DNA of 29,162 nucleotides from Rubritepida sp. GTDB taxonomy: Bacteria > Pseudomonadota > Alphaproteobacteria > Acetobacterales > Acetobacteraceae. The notes beneath the pieces are model-generated. The model did no database searches. It was not told the DNA's origin and worked only from the letters and a program-made list of their open reading frames with translations. Shown in pieces: positions 1-8,792 of this stretch (positions within the stretch are counted from its first letter, which is position 1; each line of letters begins with the position of its first letter). The DNA is taken from NCBI GenBank assembly GCA_014376425.1, contig JACMRO010000449.1, positions 1 to 29,162 on the forward strand, written 5' to 3'. The translations under genes and the position numbers were made by a program.

Positions 1-258
1 CAGCACCAGCCCCATCACCCAGTCCACATTGCCGCGGCGGGACTGGGCGATGACGCCCGAGGTCGACGCGCCCAGAACCTGGTTGGCGCCCGATGCCACC
101 GCGACGGGGGCGGGAATGCCCAGCAACAACAGCGCCGGCGTCAGCAGGAACCCGCCGCCCACGCCGAACAGCCCCGACAGCCAGCCCACGCCAAAGCCGA
201 TGCCGATCACCAGGAAGGCATCCACACTCATCTCGGCGATGGGCAGGTAGACCTGCAT
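1..258 (-). CDS. TauE/SafE-family membrane permease, N-terminal part (partial)
   Basis: The reading frame is open from an ATG at 258 to the window edge, giving the first 86 residues. A short polar start is followed by a hydrophobic segment (about residues 12-33), then a glycine-rich stretch reading LFGVGGGFLLTPAL (about residues 30-43), and a second hydrophobic part ending in a GANQ/STSG region. The GVGGG-F-L-P-L pattern is typical of the sulfite exporter TauE/SafE (DUF81) family, which are inner-membrane anion permeases for sulfite, sulfoacetate and similar organosulfur anions. Substrate cannot be told from this fragment. The gene is divergent from the 5'-nucleotidase gene, with about 120 bases between the two starts. 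The C-terminal half lies outside the window. Confidence 0.8.
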   Translation of the reverse strand, partial: MQVYLPIAEMSVDAFLVIGIGFGVGWLSGLFGVGGGFLLTPALLLLGIPAPVAVASGANQVLGASTSGVIAQSRRGNVDWVMGLVL

Positions 259-301
259 CGCAATCACAGCTCCGGCGGGTAGGTTGCTTATGGACCCTGG
301 A

Positions 302-338
302 ATGCGGCGCTGTCAGGGCATGCGGCGATGTCATCGCC
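302..338. promoter_or_regulatory. Imperfect direct repeat plus odd palindrome in a divergent promoter region
   Basis: Bases 302-315 (atgcggcgctgtca) recur at 320-333 (atgcggcgatgtca) with one mismatch and an 18-base period. The second copy runs into a 15-base palindrome, ggcgatg-t-catcgcc, at 324-338. The site lies between the divergent starts at 258 and 382, where an operator would be expected. No matching regulator is encoded nearby and I cannot assign a binding family. Confidence 0.3.
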
Positions 339-381
339 TTCACCTTGCATGTCCTGATGTTGCCAGGGCCTGATAGGCGCC

Positions 382-1914
382 ATGACGATGAAACGACGCA
401 CCTTTCCATTACTGGCGCTGCCGGCGCTGCGGCCCGCGCAGGCCCAGCGGGGCGCAGACGCCACTGCCCGCCTGGCGCTTCTGCACATGAACGACTTTCA
501 CAGCCGGCACCTCCCCATTGCGGCCACCAGCGCGGCCTGCCGCCCGGGCGGCGCGTGCTTCGGCGGCTCGGCCCGGCTGGCCGCGGCGGTGGGTGCCGGG
601 CGGCGGGCCGCGGCGGCGGAGGGGCGCGCCGCCTTGCTGCTAGATGGCGGCGATCAGTTCATGGGCAGCCTGTTCTACAGCCACCACCGCGGCCTGGCCG
701 AGGCCGCGGTGCAGCGTGCCCTGGGCACGGCGGCGATGGCGCTGGGCAACCATGAGTTCGACAACGGGCCGGAGACGCTGGCGCGTTATGCCGATGCGGT
801 GCCCTTCCCGCTGCTCTCGGCCAATCTGGACGCGACGGGCGAGCCGCTGCTCGCAGGCCGGGTGCGGCCGCGGCTGGAGATGGTGCTGGGCGGTGCAAGG
901 CTCGCGATCATCGGCCTCACCACCCCGGACACCGCCAACATCTCCTCTCCCGGCCCCAACCTGCGCTTCACCGACGCGGCGGAGGCGGCGGACAGGCAGA
1001 TCTGGGAGGCCAAGCGCGCCGGGCCATGCACCATCCTGCTGCTCAGCCACATGGGCCTGCCGGCGGATCGCTGGCTGGCCGCCAACTTGCCAGGTGTTGA
1101 CGTCATCCTGGGCGGGCATTCGCACAGCCTGCTGGCCAACGGCCTGGACCGCGCCGTCGGGCCACACCCGCTGGAAGTGGGCGCCGTGCGCATCGTGCAG
1201 GCCGGCGCGCATGGCCGCTACCTTGGTCGTCTGGACCTCGACCTGGACGCGAATGGCCGCGTGCTGCGGCATGGCGGGGAGATGCGTGAGCTGACGCCCG
1301 ATCTGCCGGAGGATGGCCCGGTGGCCGCGCTCGTTGCCGGACTGGCGCTACCGCTGGAGGAACTGCGCCGCCGGCCCGTGGCGCGGTTGGAGCGGCCGCT
1401 GGACGCGATCGCCTGCGGCAGTGCCGCATGCGAATTGGGCGGCTTGATCGCGCATTCGATGCGCGCCGCCATCCCCGATGCGCAAATCGGCTGGATGAAC
1501 GGTGGCGGCATCCGCGCCGGCCTGCCGGGTGGCGGTATCACCTGGGGCGATGTGCTGACCACACTGCCGTTCCAGAACAGCGTGGCGCGAGTGGTGCTGC
1601 GCGGCCACACGCTGCGCGAAGCGTTGGAGAACGGTTTGAGCCGGCTGCCGGACCAGGCCGGGCGCTACCCGCAGCTGTGGGGCCTGCGCTTCGAGACGGT
1701 GCAGGGCGCGCCGGGCAGCCGGGTTGGCATGGTCGAGGTGCTGGAGGGTGAGCGCTGGCTGCCGCTGGATCCTGGCCGTGCCTATGTCGTCGCCACCAAC
1801 TCCTTCCTGCGCGCCGGGGGTGACGGCTATGCCATGTTCCGCGACGGCGCGCTGGAGGCATATGACCAGGGGCCGGACGCCGAGGATGCGCTGGTCAGCT
1901 GGCTCCAGCGATGA
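382..1914 (+). CDS. Periplasmic 5'-nucleotidase / metallophosphatase
   Basis: This 510-residue protein has the two-domain layout of secreted 5'-nucleotidases (UshA/CpdB-like), which hydrolyse nucleotides in the periplasm using two metal ions. The N-terminus has a KRRTF twin-arginine-like motif, a short hydrophobic stretch and an AQA cleavage site near residue 22, so Tat export is possible. Metallophosphatase motifs are in order: HMNDFH (residues 35-40), GGD near residue 94, GNHEFD (from residue 122), SHMG near residue 222, and GGHSH (244-248). The C-terminal nucleotide-binding domain shows NGGGIR (from residue 373) and GGDGY (from about 479). A second ATG two codons downstream is an equally good start; no clear Shine-Dalgarno sequence is visible. 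Its 3' end overlaps the convergent oxygenase gene by 20 bases. Exact substrate is unknown. Confidence 0.9.
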   Translation: MTMKRRTFPLLALPALRPAQAQRGADATARLALLHMNDFHSRHLPIAATSAACRPGGACFGGSARLAAAVGAGRRAAAAEGRAALLLDGGDQFMGSLFYSHHRGLAEAAVQRALGTAAMALGNHEFDNGPETLARYADAVPFPLLSANLDATGEPLLAGRVRPRLEMVLGGARLAIIGLTTPDTANISSPGPNLRFTDAAEAADRQIWEAKRAGPCTILLLSHMGLPADRWLAANLPGVDVILGGHSHSLLANGLDRAVGPHPLEVGAVRIVQAGAHGRYLGRLDLDLDANGRVLRHGGEMRELTPDLPEDGPVAALVAGLALPLEELRRRPVARLERPLDAIACGSAACELGGLIAHSMRAAIPDAQIGWMNGGGIRAGLPGGGITWGDVLTTLPFQNSVARVVLRGHTLREALENGLSRLPDQAGRYPQLWGLRFETVQGAPGSRVGMVEVLEGERWLPLDPGRAYVVATNSFLRAGGDGYAMFRDGALEAYDQGPDAEDALVSWLQR

Positions 1915-2962
1915 ACTTCAGGTTCTCGGCGCGGATCGCCGCCGCCGCCTCATCATACAGGAAGGGCAGGAAGGCATAGCGGCGGCCGGTGGTGACCGGC
2001 AGCGCCTGGTGCAGCAGCGAGCAGGAGAACACGACCGCGCCACCGGTCGGGGGGCGGTATGTGGCGCTGCCGAATTCGGGGAAGCGCAGGTCGCCGCCCG
2101 CGAAATCTTCCGCATTCAGGTTGATCGAGACGGCGAAGCGCCGATGCGCCGTGCCCTTGGTGGTGTTGTCGCGATGCGGTGCGAAATGGCCGCCCTCCTC
2201 GGCCGCATAGCAGGCGACCAGATAGCGTTCGAGCCGGGTGGCCTGGAACTGGAAGCTGCGCGCGATCTCCGGCACCAGGCGGCCGGCGATGCGTTGCTGG
2301 ATGGCGGTCTTCAGTGGCCCGTCATCGAGCAGCACGTCGCGGCGGACTTTGTGGCCGCGATCCTGCACCGCCACGGTCTTTCCATCGATCTCGCGCATGA
2401 AGCCGCTCAGTTCGCCGCCCTGGCGGTCGTACTCGGCGATCAGGGCGCGGCAAAGCTCAGGCTCGAAGATGCGGGGCAGCACGAGGACGGGTGCCGGGAC
2501 GGCGCTGCCGGCGTGCAGGCTGGGCGGTGGCAGGGTAGCGATATGTCCGAGCATCGCGGGCAGCGCGGCGATCGGCGCGGTCGCCAGCACGCGCAGCTGC
2601 GGGTCGAGCAGGATCCAGCAGGCGGCGTAGCGCGCGCCGGCGACGCCGTAGGCGCGGCTGACAGCGGCATCGAAGTCCCACACGCCGCGCCAGGAGGGCA
2701 GGTGGTGCGGGATGCGCTTCTGCGCCTGGTCGGCCGGGTCCGCACTGATGAGCAGGGCGCAGGCGTGGTCGCCATTCAGGATGGTGGCGTCCAGCGCGGC
2801 CAGGATGTCGGCCGTGCCGGGCTGGCCGGCGCTGCCGAGGAAGCCCAGCAGCACGTAACGGCCGGCCAGCGAGGAGAAGACGAAGCGAGGGTTGGCGTCG
2901 GTCGCGGCAACCCAGTAGGGCGCCGGGTCGCCGCGACGGAGGCTGGGCGGCGCCTGGCTCAT
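1895..2962 (-). CDS. Thioredoxin-fold (peroxiredoxin-like) domain fused to 2OG-Fe(II) oxygenase
   Basis: This is a 355-residue two-domain protein. Residues about 5-150 resemble the AhpC/TSA peroxiredoxin fold (PAPYW near the start, then YVLLGF where the catalytic loop begins, and a later WILLDPQ strand), but the loop reads GSAGQPGTADI with no cysteine, so the peroxidatic Cys is missing. Residues about 170-350 form a prolyl-4-hydroxylase-like 2-oxoglutarate/Fe(II) dioxygenase: metal ligands H263 and D265 in the motif HRD, a distal H318 in LLHQ, and a GRR pair (327-328) for 2-oxoglutarate. The oxygenase half looks active; the thioredoxin-like half is probably a binding or scaffold domain. The start codon overlaps the trpS stop by 4 bases (ATGA), so it is probably co-transcribed with trpS. 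The substrate is unknown. Confidence 0.85.
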   Translation of the reverse strand: MSQAPPSLRRGDPAPYWVAATDANPRFVFSSLAGRYVLLGFLGSAGQPGTADILAALDATILNGDHACALLISADPADQAQKRIPHHLPSWRGVWDFDAAVSRAYGVAGARYAACWILLDPQLRVLATAPIAALPAMLGHIATLPPPSLHAGSAVPAPVLVLPRIFEPELCRALIAEYDRQGGELSGFMREIDGKTVAVQDRGHKVRRDVLLDDGPLKTAIQQRIAGRLVPEIARSFQFQATRLERYLVACYAAEEGGHFAPHRDNTTKGTAHRRFAVSINLNAEDFAGGDLRFPEFGSATYRPPTGGAVVFSCSLLHQALPVTTGRRYAFLPFLYDEAAAAIRAENLKFIAGAS

Positions 2963-3960
2963 CGCCGCGCCAGGAAGCCCACGATCTCGTAGGCACGCTT
3001 GAGGATGGGTTCGGCCATCGCCTCGGCCTTCTCGGCGCCCAGGCGCAGCGCTGTGTCCAGCGCGGGGGCATCCTCAAGCAGCCGAAGCATCCCGGCGCGG
3101 ATGGGGCCAAGATGGGCGACCAGCGCGTCGGTCAGCATCGGCTTGAAGGCGCCGAAGCCCTTTCCGGCATGGGCGGCAAGCACTGCTTCGGGCGTGCTGC
3201 CGGTGACTGCCGCGAGGATGCCGACGAGATTGCGCGCCTCGGCCCTGCCCTCCAGCGCGGCCAGGTTGTCGGGCAGAAGATCGGCGTCCGTGGTGGCGCG
3301 CTTGATCTTGTTGGCGATGGTGTCGGAGTCATCGTTCAGGTTGATGCGCGACTGGTCGGACGGGTCGGATTTGCTCATCTTGCGGGTGCCATCGCGCAGC
3401 GACATGACGCGCGCGGCAACGCCCTGGATCAGCGGCTCGACATGGGGGAAGAAGTCGACGCCATAGTCGTGGTTGAACTTCTCCGCGATGTCATTCGCCA
3501 GCTCCAGATGCTGCCGCTGGTCGTCGCCCACCGGCACCTGGGTGGCGTGGTAGACCAGGATGTCGGCCGCCATCAGGTTGGGATAGACGTACAAGCCGGT
3601 GGACGCGGCCTCCCGGTCCTTTCCCGCCTTGTCCTTGAACTGCGTCATCCGGTTGAGCCAGCCCAGGCGCGCGATGCAGTTGAACACCCAGGCCAGCTGC
3701 GCATGCGCCGCGACATGGCTCTGCACGAACAGCACGCAGCGGTCGGGCGACAAGCCGCAGGCGAGTAGCGAAGCCGCCATCTCACGTGTGTTGGCAAGGA
3801 GCTCCCGCGGGTCCTGACGTTGAGTGATCGCGTGCATGTCGACGATGCAGAACAGGCATTCGGCCGTGTGCTGCAACGGGACCCAATTGCGGATGGCGCC
3901 CAGGTAGTTGCCGAGGGTGGGCACGCCCGAAGGCTGGATGCCAGAGAAGACACGATTCAT
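2959..3960 (-). CDS. trpS: Tryptophanyl-tRNA synthetase
   Basis: TrpS charges tRNA(Trp) with tryptophan in the cytoplasm. The 333-residue product starts MNRVFSGIQPSG, the usual beginning of bacterial TrpS, and carries the class I signatures: TLGNYLG (HIGH equivalent, residues 15-21) and KMSKS (194-198). Length matches the family. I chose the ATG at 3960 because it gives the conserved N-terminus; an in-frame TTG two codons upstream is less likely. The gene lies 31 bases downstream of murJ on the same strand, and its stop overlaps the start of the oxygenase fusion gene. Confidence 0.97.
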   Translation of the reverse strand: MNRVFSGIQPSGVPTLGNYLGAIRNWVPLQHTAECLFCIVDMHAITQRQDPRELLANTREMAASLLACGLSPDRCVLFVQSHVAAHAQLAWVFNCIARLGWLNRMTQFKDKAGKDREAASTGLYVYPNLMAADILVYHATQVPVGDDQRQHLELANDIAEKFNHDYGVDFFPHVEPLIQGVAARVMSLRDGTRKMSKSDPSDQSRINLNDDSDTIANKIKRATTDADLLPDNLAALEGRAEARNLVGILAAVTGSTPEAVLAAHAGKGFGAFKPMLTDALVAHLGPIRAGMLRLLEDAPALDTALRLGAEKAEAMAEPILKRAYEIVGFLARR

Positions 3961-3991
3961 GCGCAACGGTTCGCCCGCCCGGCCGCGGCGG

Positions 3992-5533
3992 TCAAGTTCG
4001 CCGGCGCAGCACCCGGCGCAGCTCGCGCAGGTCGAGCCCGCCCGAGAGCTGGGCGGTGCCGAAATAGGTCGCGGCGCCCAGCGCGCAGACGAGCCCCAGG
4101 GTGAGCGTGCCGGCCCAGCCCGGCGCCATCGGCAGCCAGGCGTTCAGCCCGGCCAGCACCAGCCCCATCAGCAGTGCCGCCGCCAGCTGGCGCGGCACGC
4201 CATGCCGTAGCCGCCGGTCGGCCACCCAAAGCCTGCGCCGCGCCAGCAGCCAGCCCATTGCCAGCGCGTTGGCCCAGGCAGAGAGGACGGTGGCGAGCGC
4301 GATGCCGGGCGCGCCCAGCCAGCCGGTGAACAGGAACAGCCCGTTCAGCGCCAGGTTGAGCGCCACGCAGGCCAGGCCGATGATCACCGGGGTGCGGGTG
4401 TCGCCCCGGGCGAAGAAGGCGGGCGCCAGCGCCTTGACCAGCACGAAGGCCGGCAGGCCGGTGGCGTAGGCGACCAGCACCAGGCCCGCCCCCCGCGCAT
4501 CGGCGGCGGTAAAGGCGCCGCGCTGGAACAGCACCCCCATGATCGGCTGCGCCAGCACCGCCAGCGCCACCGCCGCCGGCACGCATAAGGCCAGGGTGAT
4601 CTCCAGCCCGCGATTCATGCTGCGATGCGCCGCCAGCGCCTGGCCGGCGGATAGCTGCGCCGCCAGCGTGGGCAGCAATGCGGTGGAGATCGCGATACCG
4701 ATGACCCCCAGCGGCAGTTGCGCCACCCGGTCCGCATAGTACAGCAGCGACACCGCGCCGACCGGCAGCAGCGAGGCAATGATGACGTCCACCGCCAGGT
4801 TCAGCTGCGTCACCCCGGCACCCAGCAGGCCGGGCAGCATCTTGCGCAGTACCGCTTTCTCCGCCGCCGAGAGGCGGGGCAGCGCCGGTCGCAGACCCAT
4901 TCCCGCCTGCGCCGCGGCCCACCAGACCAGCCCCAGCTGCACGGCGCCCGAGGCGGTGACCCCCCAGGCCAGCGCATGGGCCGGCGTGGCCACGAAGGGC
5001 GCGAGCCCCACCAGCGCCGCCATCGACAGGATGTTGAAGAAGACGGGTGCGGCGGCCGCCGCGGTGAATCGCCCCATGGCGTTCAGCACGCCCGAGACCA
5101 GGGCAGTGAGGCAAATGAAGACGAGGTAGGGGAAGACGATGCGCGTCAGCTCCACTGCCAGAGCCACCTGGCCGGGGCCGCGCGGGCCGAAGCCGGGCGC
5201 CAGCACCGCCAGAAGCTGCGGCATGAAGAAGATGCCCAGCCCACACAGCAGCGCCAGCCACAGCGCCATCAAGGTCGCCAGCCGTTCGGCCAGCTGCCGC
5301 GCCACCGCCGGCCCCTGCCGGGTGAGCGCGGTGGCGAAAGCGGGGACGAAGGCGGCGTTGGACGCGCCTTCGCCGAACAGCCGGCGGAACAGGTTGGGCA
5401 ATTTGAGCGCCACGAAGAAGGCGTCGGCCATCGGCCCGGCGCCAAGCTTCGCCGCAATCAGGATGTCGCGCATGAAGCCCAGGATGCGGCTGAGCATGGT
5501 CCAGCCGCCGACTGTCGCGATGGCGCGGAACAT
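3992..5533 (-). CDS. murJ: Lipid II flippase MurJ (MviN)
   Basis: MurJ moves lipid-linked peptidoglycan precursor (lipid II) across the inner membrane. The 513-residue protein begins with MFRAIATVGGWTMLSRILGF, includes ADAFFVALKLPNLFRRLFGEG (split here as ADAFF, then LPNLFRRLFGEG), and has many hydrophobic segments consistent with the roughly 14 transmembrane helices of the MOP superfamily. The RLFGEGA-N-AFVP region near residues 56-68 is a MurJ hallmark. It sits between glnD (91 bases upstream) and trpS (31 bases downstream), all on the minus strand, an arrangement I associate with Acetobacteraceae relatives. Confidence 0.96.
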   Translation of the reverse strand: MFRAIATVGGWTMLSRILGFMRDILIAAKLGAGPMADAFFVALKLPNLFRRLFGEGASNAAFVPAFATALTRQGPAVARQLAERLATLMALWLALLCGLGIFFMPQLLAVLAPGFGPRGPGQVALAVELTRIVFPYLVFICLTALVSGVLNAMGRFTAAAAAPVFFNILSMAALVGLAPFVATPAHALAWGVTASGAVQLGLVWWAAAQAGMGLRPALPRLSAAEKAVLRKMLPGLLGAGVTQLNLAVDVIIASLLPVGAVSLLYYADRVAQLPLGVIGIAISTALLPTLAAQLSAGQALAAHRSMNRGLEITLALCVPAAVALAVLAQPIMGVLFQRGAFTAADARGAGLVLVAYATGLPAFVLVKALAPAFFARGDTRTPVIIGLACVALNLALNGLFLFTGWLGAPGIALATVLSAWANALAMGWLLARRRLWVADRRLRHGVPRQLAAALLMGLVLAGLNAWLPMAPGWAGTLTLGLVCALGAATYFGTAQLSGGLDLRELRRVLRRRT

Positions 5534-5601
5534 CGCTAAGGCCGGTTAGCCGGAGGCGACATCGCGGGAAGGCTGAACCCAGCCGTCACAGCGTGCCGGA
5601 G

Positions 5602-5622
5602 CGGCATGGCTTGGACATGCCG
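5602..5622 (-). terminator. Hairpin just after the glnD stop codon
   Basis: Bases 5602-5608 (cggcatg) pair perfectly with 5616-5622 (catgccg) around a 7-base loop. The stem begins 2 bases beyond the glnD stop and lies 69 bases before the murJ start. It lacks a T-run, so it could be a weak or factor-assisted terminator, an mRNA-stabilising element, or chance in GC-rich DNA. Confidence 0.3.
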
Positions 5623-5624
5623 GA

Positions 5625-8399
5625 TCAGGCCGGCACCGGCTCCGGCGGCGTCAGCGCGTTCAGCAGCGCGACCCGCAACGGCGCCAGCTTGCGCTCATTG
5701 TCCACCTTCAGCCCGAAGATGTCCTTCACGTAGAAGACGTCCACCGCGCGCACGCCATAGGTGGTGATGTGGGCGCTGGCGATCTGCAGCCCCTGTTCGG
5801 AAATCGCCGCCGTCACGTCGTGCAGCAGGCCTGGCCGGTCGCGGCCGTTCACCTCGATGACGGTGTGGGTGTTGGATGCATGGTTATCCACCACCACGCG
5901 CCCCGGCACCGTTACCGCCCGCAGCCGCGCCGGTTCGCGCCGCACCTTGCGGATTTCCTGCGCCAGCTTCAGCCGGCCGTTCAGCGCCTGTTCGATCAAC
6001 ACCGACAGCCGGGCCAGGCGGTGCGGCTGGTCGAAAGCGCCGCCAGCGCTGTCCTGCACCCAGAAGGTGTCCAGCGCCATGCCGTTGGTCAGCGTGTGGA
6101 TGCGGGCGTCGACGATCGAGGCGCCGGCCACGGCCAGCGCGCCGGAGATGCGGGAGAACAGGCCGGGATGATCCAGCGCGTAGACGGTGATCTCGGTCAC
6201 CGCCCGGGCCTCCAGCACCGCGCTGCGCACGGTGAGCGGCGCGCTGTTTGCCTCCGCCTCGCGAATGATGTGGGCATGGCGCAGATGGGTCTCGGCGTCG
6301 AAGCTGAGCCAATAGCCGGGGTAGCCCAGCGACAGGTACTTCTCGATATCCGACTGCGGCCAGCCGACTAGCGCCTCGGCCACCGATTCCTTGGCGCGTG
6401 CGACGCGCACGTCGCGTTCGGGCACCGTCAGGCCGCCTGCCAGCACCTCGGAGACACGCCAGTACACCTCGCGCAGCAGCGTCGCCTTCCAGCCGTTCCA
6501 GACCTTGGGGCCGACAGCGCGCATGTCCGCCACCGTCAACACCAGCAGGAGCCGCAGCCGCTCAGGCGACTGCACGATGTCGGCGATGTCCAGGATGGTC
6601 TTGGGGTCTTCGATGTCACGCTTGAACGCGGTCTGACTGATCAGCAGGTGGTGCAGCACCAGCCATGAGACGGTCTCCGTCTCCTCGGGCGAGAGGCCGA
6701 GGCGGGGACAGATTTCGGTCGCCAGGCGGGCGCCCAGCTCGCTGTGATCGCCACCGCGGCCCTTGGCGATGTCGTGCAGCAGGGCGGCGACATACAGCGC
6801 CCGGCGGGATTGCAGCTGGCCGACAAGCTCGCTCGCCACCGGCGCCACCCCGTCCAGCGCGCCGGCACCGAGCTGCTGCAGCACGCCCAGGGCCTGAATG
6901 GTGTGCTCGTCCACCGTGAAGACATGGTAGGTGTCGAACTGCATCAGGCCGACGATGCGCGCCCAGTCCGGCAGGTAGCGGGACAGGAAGCCGGTCTCGT
7001 TCAGCAGGCCGAGCCACTTCGCCGCGTCGCGCCCCATCAATATATCGAGAAAGCGCACCCCGGCCTCGGGGTCGCTTCGCAACTGGTCGGCCTGGCGGGC
7101 ATGGCGGATCAGGGCTCGGATCGCCAGCGGGTGGATTTCCAGCGCCCGGTCACGCGCGGCCTGGACGATGCGCAGCATCAGGATGGGCTCGCGCGAGAAG
7201 TCGCGGTCAGGAGGCGCCGCGACCAGCTTGCCGTCGGCGAAGGCCAGCCCTTCGGCCTCCAGCCCGTCATCACCGCCGCGGCGCACGGCTGGGGGGCCGA
7301 GTGCCGCGCGCTCGATCGCCGGCTCCAGCACGCGGGTTAGGCGCACCACGTCGCGCGTCGTCAGGAACAGGTGCTTCATGAAGCGCTCGGCACCGTCCTG
7401 CATCCCGTGCCGGGCATAGCCCATCCGGGCTGCGACGACCGGCTGCAGGTCGAAGGTCAACCGCTCCTCGGCCCGGCCGGTGACGTAATGGAGGTGAAAG
7501 CGCACTGTCCAGAGGAAGTCCCAGGCGCGCTTGATGGCGCGGGCCTCGCCCTCCACCAGCAGCCCGCCGCCGGGGCTCTGGGCACCCACCAGCTCGGGCA
7601 TCTTCTCGGTATTGAAGGCGTGCCGGGCGAGCCAGTACAGCGTCTGCAGGTCGCGCAGCCCGCCGCGGCCCTCCTTGATGTGGGGTTCGACCATGAACGG
7701 CGTCTCGCCATAGCGGGCATGGCGGGCGGCGCGTTCCGTACGCTTGGCGGCGAGGAAGGGTCCGAGCCCATCCTCGGCGCGCATCGCCGCAAACTCGGAG
7801 GTGAATTCGCGATAGGGCGCCTCGTCGCCGGCCATGAAACGGGCATCGACCAGCGCGGTCTGGATGGTGGCGTCCTTGCGGGCATGCGCCAGGCAATCCT
7901 TCACGCTGCGCGTGGCATGGCCGACCTTCAGGCCGAGATCCCACAGCAAATACAGCATGAACTCGACCAGCCGCTCGGTGCGGGGCCCGGGGGCCGTGCC
8001 GGTCAGGAACAAAAGGTCGATGTCGGAATAAGGCGCCAGCACGCCGCGGCCATAGCCGCCGGTCGCAACCAGCGCGAACGGTTCGCCGCTGCCGGGCGCG
8101 CTCGGCGGCACCATCGCCTCGGCGTAGCTGTAGATCGCCAGGATAATGGCGTCAATTTGCCCGGAAAGCCTTCGGGCAGCCCCCAGACCGTGCGTCTCCC
8201 GGCCTTCGAATGCGGCCTGCACACGGGCCTGGACCCGCCCGAGCTCGCGTCGCAGCACGCCCAGGGCGACCTCGCGCGTGGCCGGCCCTGGCTGTGGCTG
8301 ATCCAGCGCCACGAGCTGCGCCGTCAGGGCGGCCTGCTCGCCTCGCATCGTCGTATTCGGGCCAATGGCCGCGGCCGGTTCGGCCGCTATATTCCTCAT
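5625..8399 (-). CDS. glnD: Bifunctional PII uridylyltransferase / uridylyl-removing enzyme
   Basis: GlnD is the glutamine sensor of nitrogen control: it adds UMP to PII proteins when glutamine is low and removes it when glutamine is high. With an ATG start at 8399 it has 924 residues, the usual family size. The nucleotidyltransferase motif GGYGRG...SDID lies at 114-128 with D126 and D128 as metal ligands. The HD phosphohydrolase domain contains LLHDIAKGRGGDHS with H542-D543. Two ACT domains follow, ACT1 at about 733-800 (DHPGLFSRISG) and ACT2 at about 846-915 (RDRPGLLHDV). A TTG at 8450 and an ATG at 8348 are alternative starts; none has a strong Shine-Dalgarno sequence. The upstream 120 bases are shared with a divergent small membrane protein gene. 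Confidence 0.96.
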   Translation of the reverse strand: MRNIAAEPAAAIGPNTTMRGEQAALTAQLVALDQPQPGPATREVALGVLRRELGRVQARVQAAFEGRETHGLGAARRLSGQIDAIILAIYSYAEAMVPPSAPGSGEPFALVATGGYGRGVLAPYSDIDLLFLTGTAPGPRTERLVEFMLYLLWDLGLKVGHATRSVKDCLAHARKDATIQTALVDARFMAGDEAPYREFTSEFAAMRAEDGLGPFLAAKRTERAARHARYGETPFMVEPHIKEGRGGLRDLQTLYWLARHAFNTEKMPELVGAQSPGGGLLVEGEARAIKRAWDFLWTVRFHLHYVTGRAEERLTFDLQPVVAARMGYARHGMQDGAERFMKHLFLTTRDVVRLTRVLEPAIERAALGPPAVRRGGDDGLEAEGLAFADGKLVAAPPDRDFSREPILMLRIVQAARDRALEIHPLAIRALIRHARQADQLRSDPEAGVRFLDILMGRDAAKWLGLLNETGFLSRYLPDWARIVGLMQFDTYHVFTVDEHTIQALGVLQQLGAGALDGVAPVASELVGQLQSRRALYVAALLHDIAKGRGGDHSELGARLATEICPRLGLSPEETETVSWLVLHHLLISQTAFKRDIEDPKTILDIADIVQSPERLRLLLVLTVADMRAVGPKVWNGWKATLLREVYWRVSEVLAGGLTVPERDVRVARAKESVAEALVGWPQSDIEKYLSLGYPGYWLSFDAETHLRHAHIIREAEANSAPLTVRSAVLEARAVTEITVYALDHPGLFSRISGALAVAGASIVDARIHTLTNGMALDTFWVQDSAGGAFDQPHRLARLSVLIEQALNGRLKLAQEIRKVRREPARLRAVTVPGRVVVDNHASNTHTVIEVNGRDRPGLLHDVTAAISEQGLQIASAHITTYGVRAVDVFYVKDIFGLKVDNERKLAPLRVALLNALTPPEPVPA

Positions 8400-8519
8400 G
8401 ACACTATCATTAAACCGGATAAGGCAGGAGGGAATAGGTGGATTTTGCAAGGCGGCATTGCGGCGCGACGCAGCCAGGAATTTCTTGCAAATTTGTCACG
8501 GAACGACCATCACCCTCCG

Positions 8520-8792
8520 GTGGTAGATCTTCGCCCCTCCTTAAAACGTAAGCTGGCGGGCTGGAGCCTGGTCTCCTTCGGCGTGGTGGGCATCATCCTG
8601 CCATTCCTGCACGGCATGATTTTTCTGTTGCTGGGCGTCTTCATAATGCGTGAGCAATATGTCTGGGCGCATAATGCATTGGGCCCGCTCCAGCGGCGTT
8701 TCCCCGGTATGATGGCACGGATGGATGGTATGGAGAGCCGGCTGATCGGCTGGACGCGTCGGCAGTTGGCACGGCTGCCTTCCCGGGCCTGA
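8520..8792 (+). CDS. Small membrane protein, PGPGW/DUF454-like
   Basis: This small plus-strand gene sits between glnD and mutS, both on the minus strand. From a GTG at 8520 it encodes 90 residues: a basic N-terminus (LRPSLKRKLAGW), a hydrophobic region at about 17-43 including GVVGIILPFLHGMIFLLLGVF, then a basic amphipathic tail with RRFPGMMARM. The GxVGxxLPxxxGxxFLLLG pattern followed by a basic tail resembles the PGPGW and YbaN/DUF454 families of unknown function. The start is uncertain: the only GGA-like sequence (8500s) is far upstream, and an in-frame TTG at 8493 is an alternative. Its stop codon directly abuts the mutS stop with no base between. Function unknown. Confidence 0.7.
   Translation: MVDLRPSLKRKLAGWSLVSFGVVGIILPFLHGMIFLLLGVFIMREQYVWAHNALGPLQRRFPGMMARMDGMESRLIGWTRRQLARLPSRA

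Noticed and set aside
3112..3768. Long open frame antisense to trpS
   Set aside because: It is the mirror of a well-conserved gene in high-GC DNA and has no family motif. The same applies to the long antisense frames over maeB, mutS, ccmF, glnD and the response regulator.
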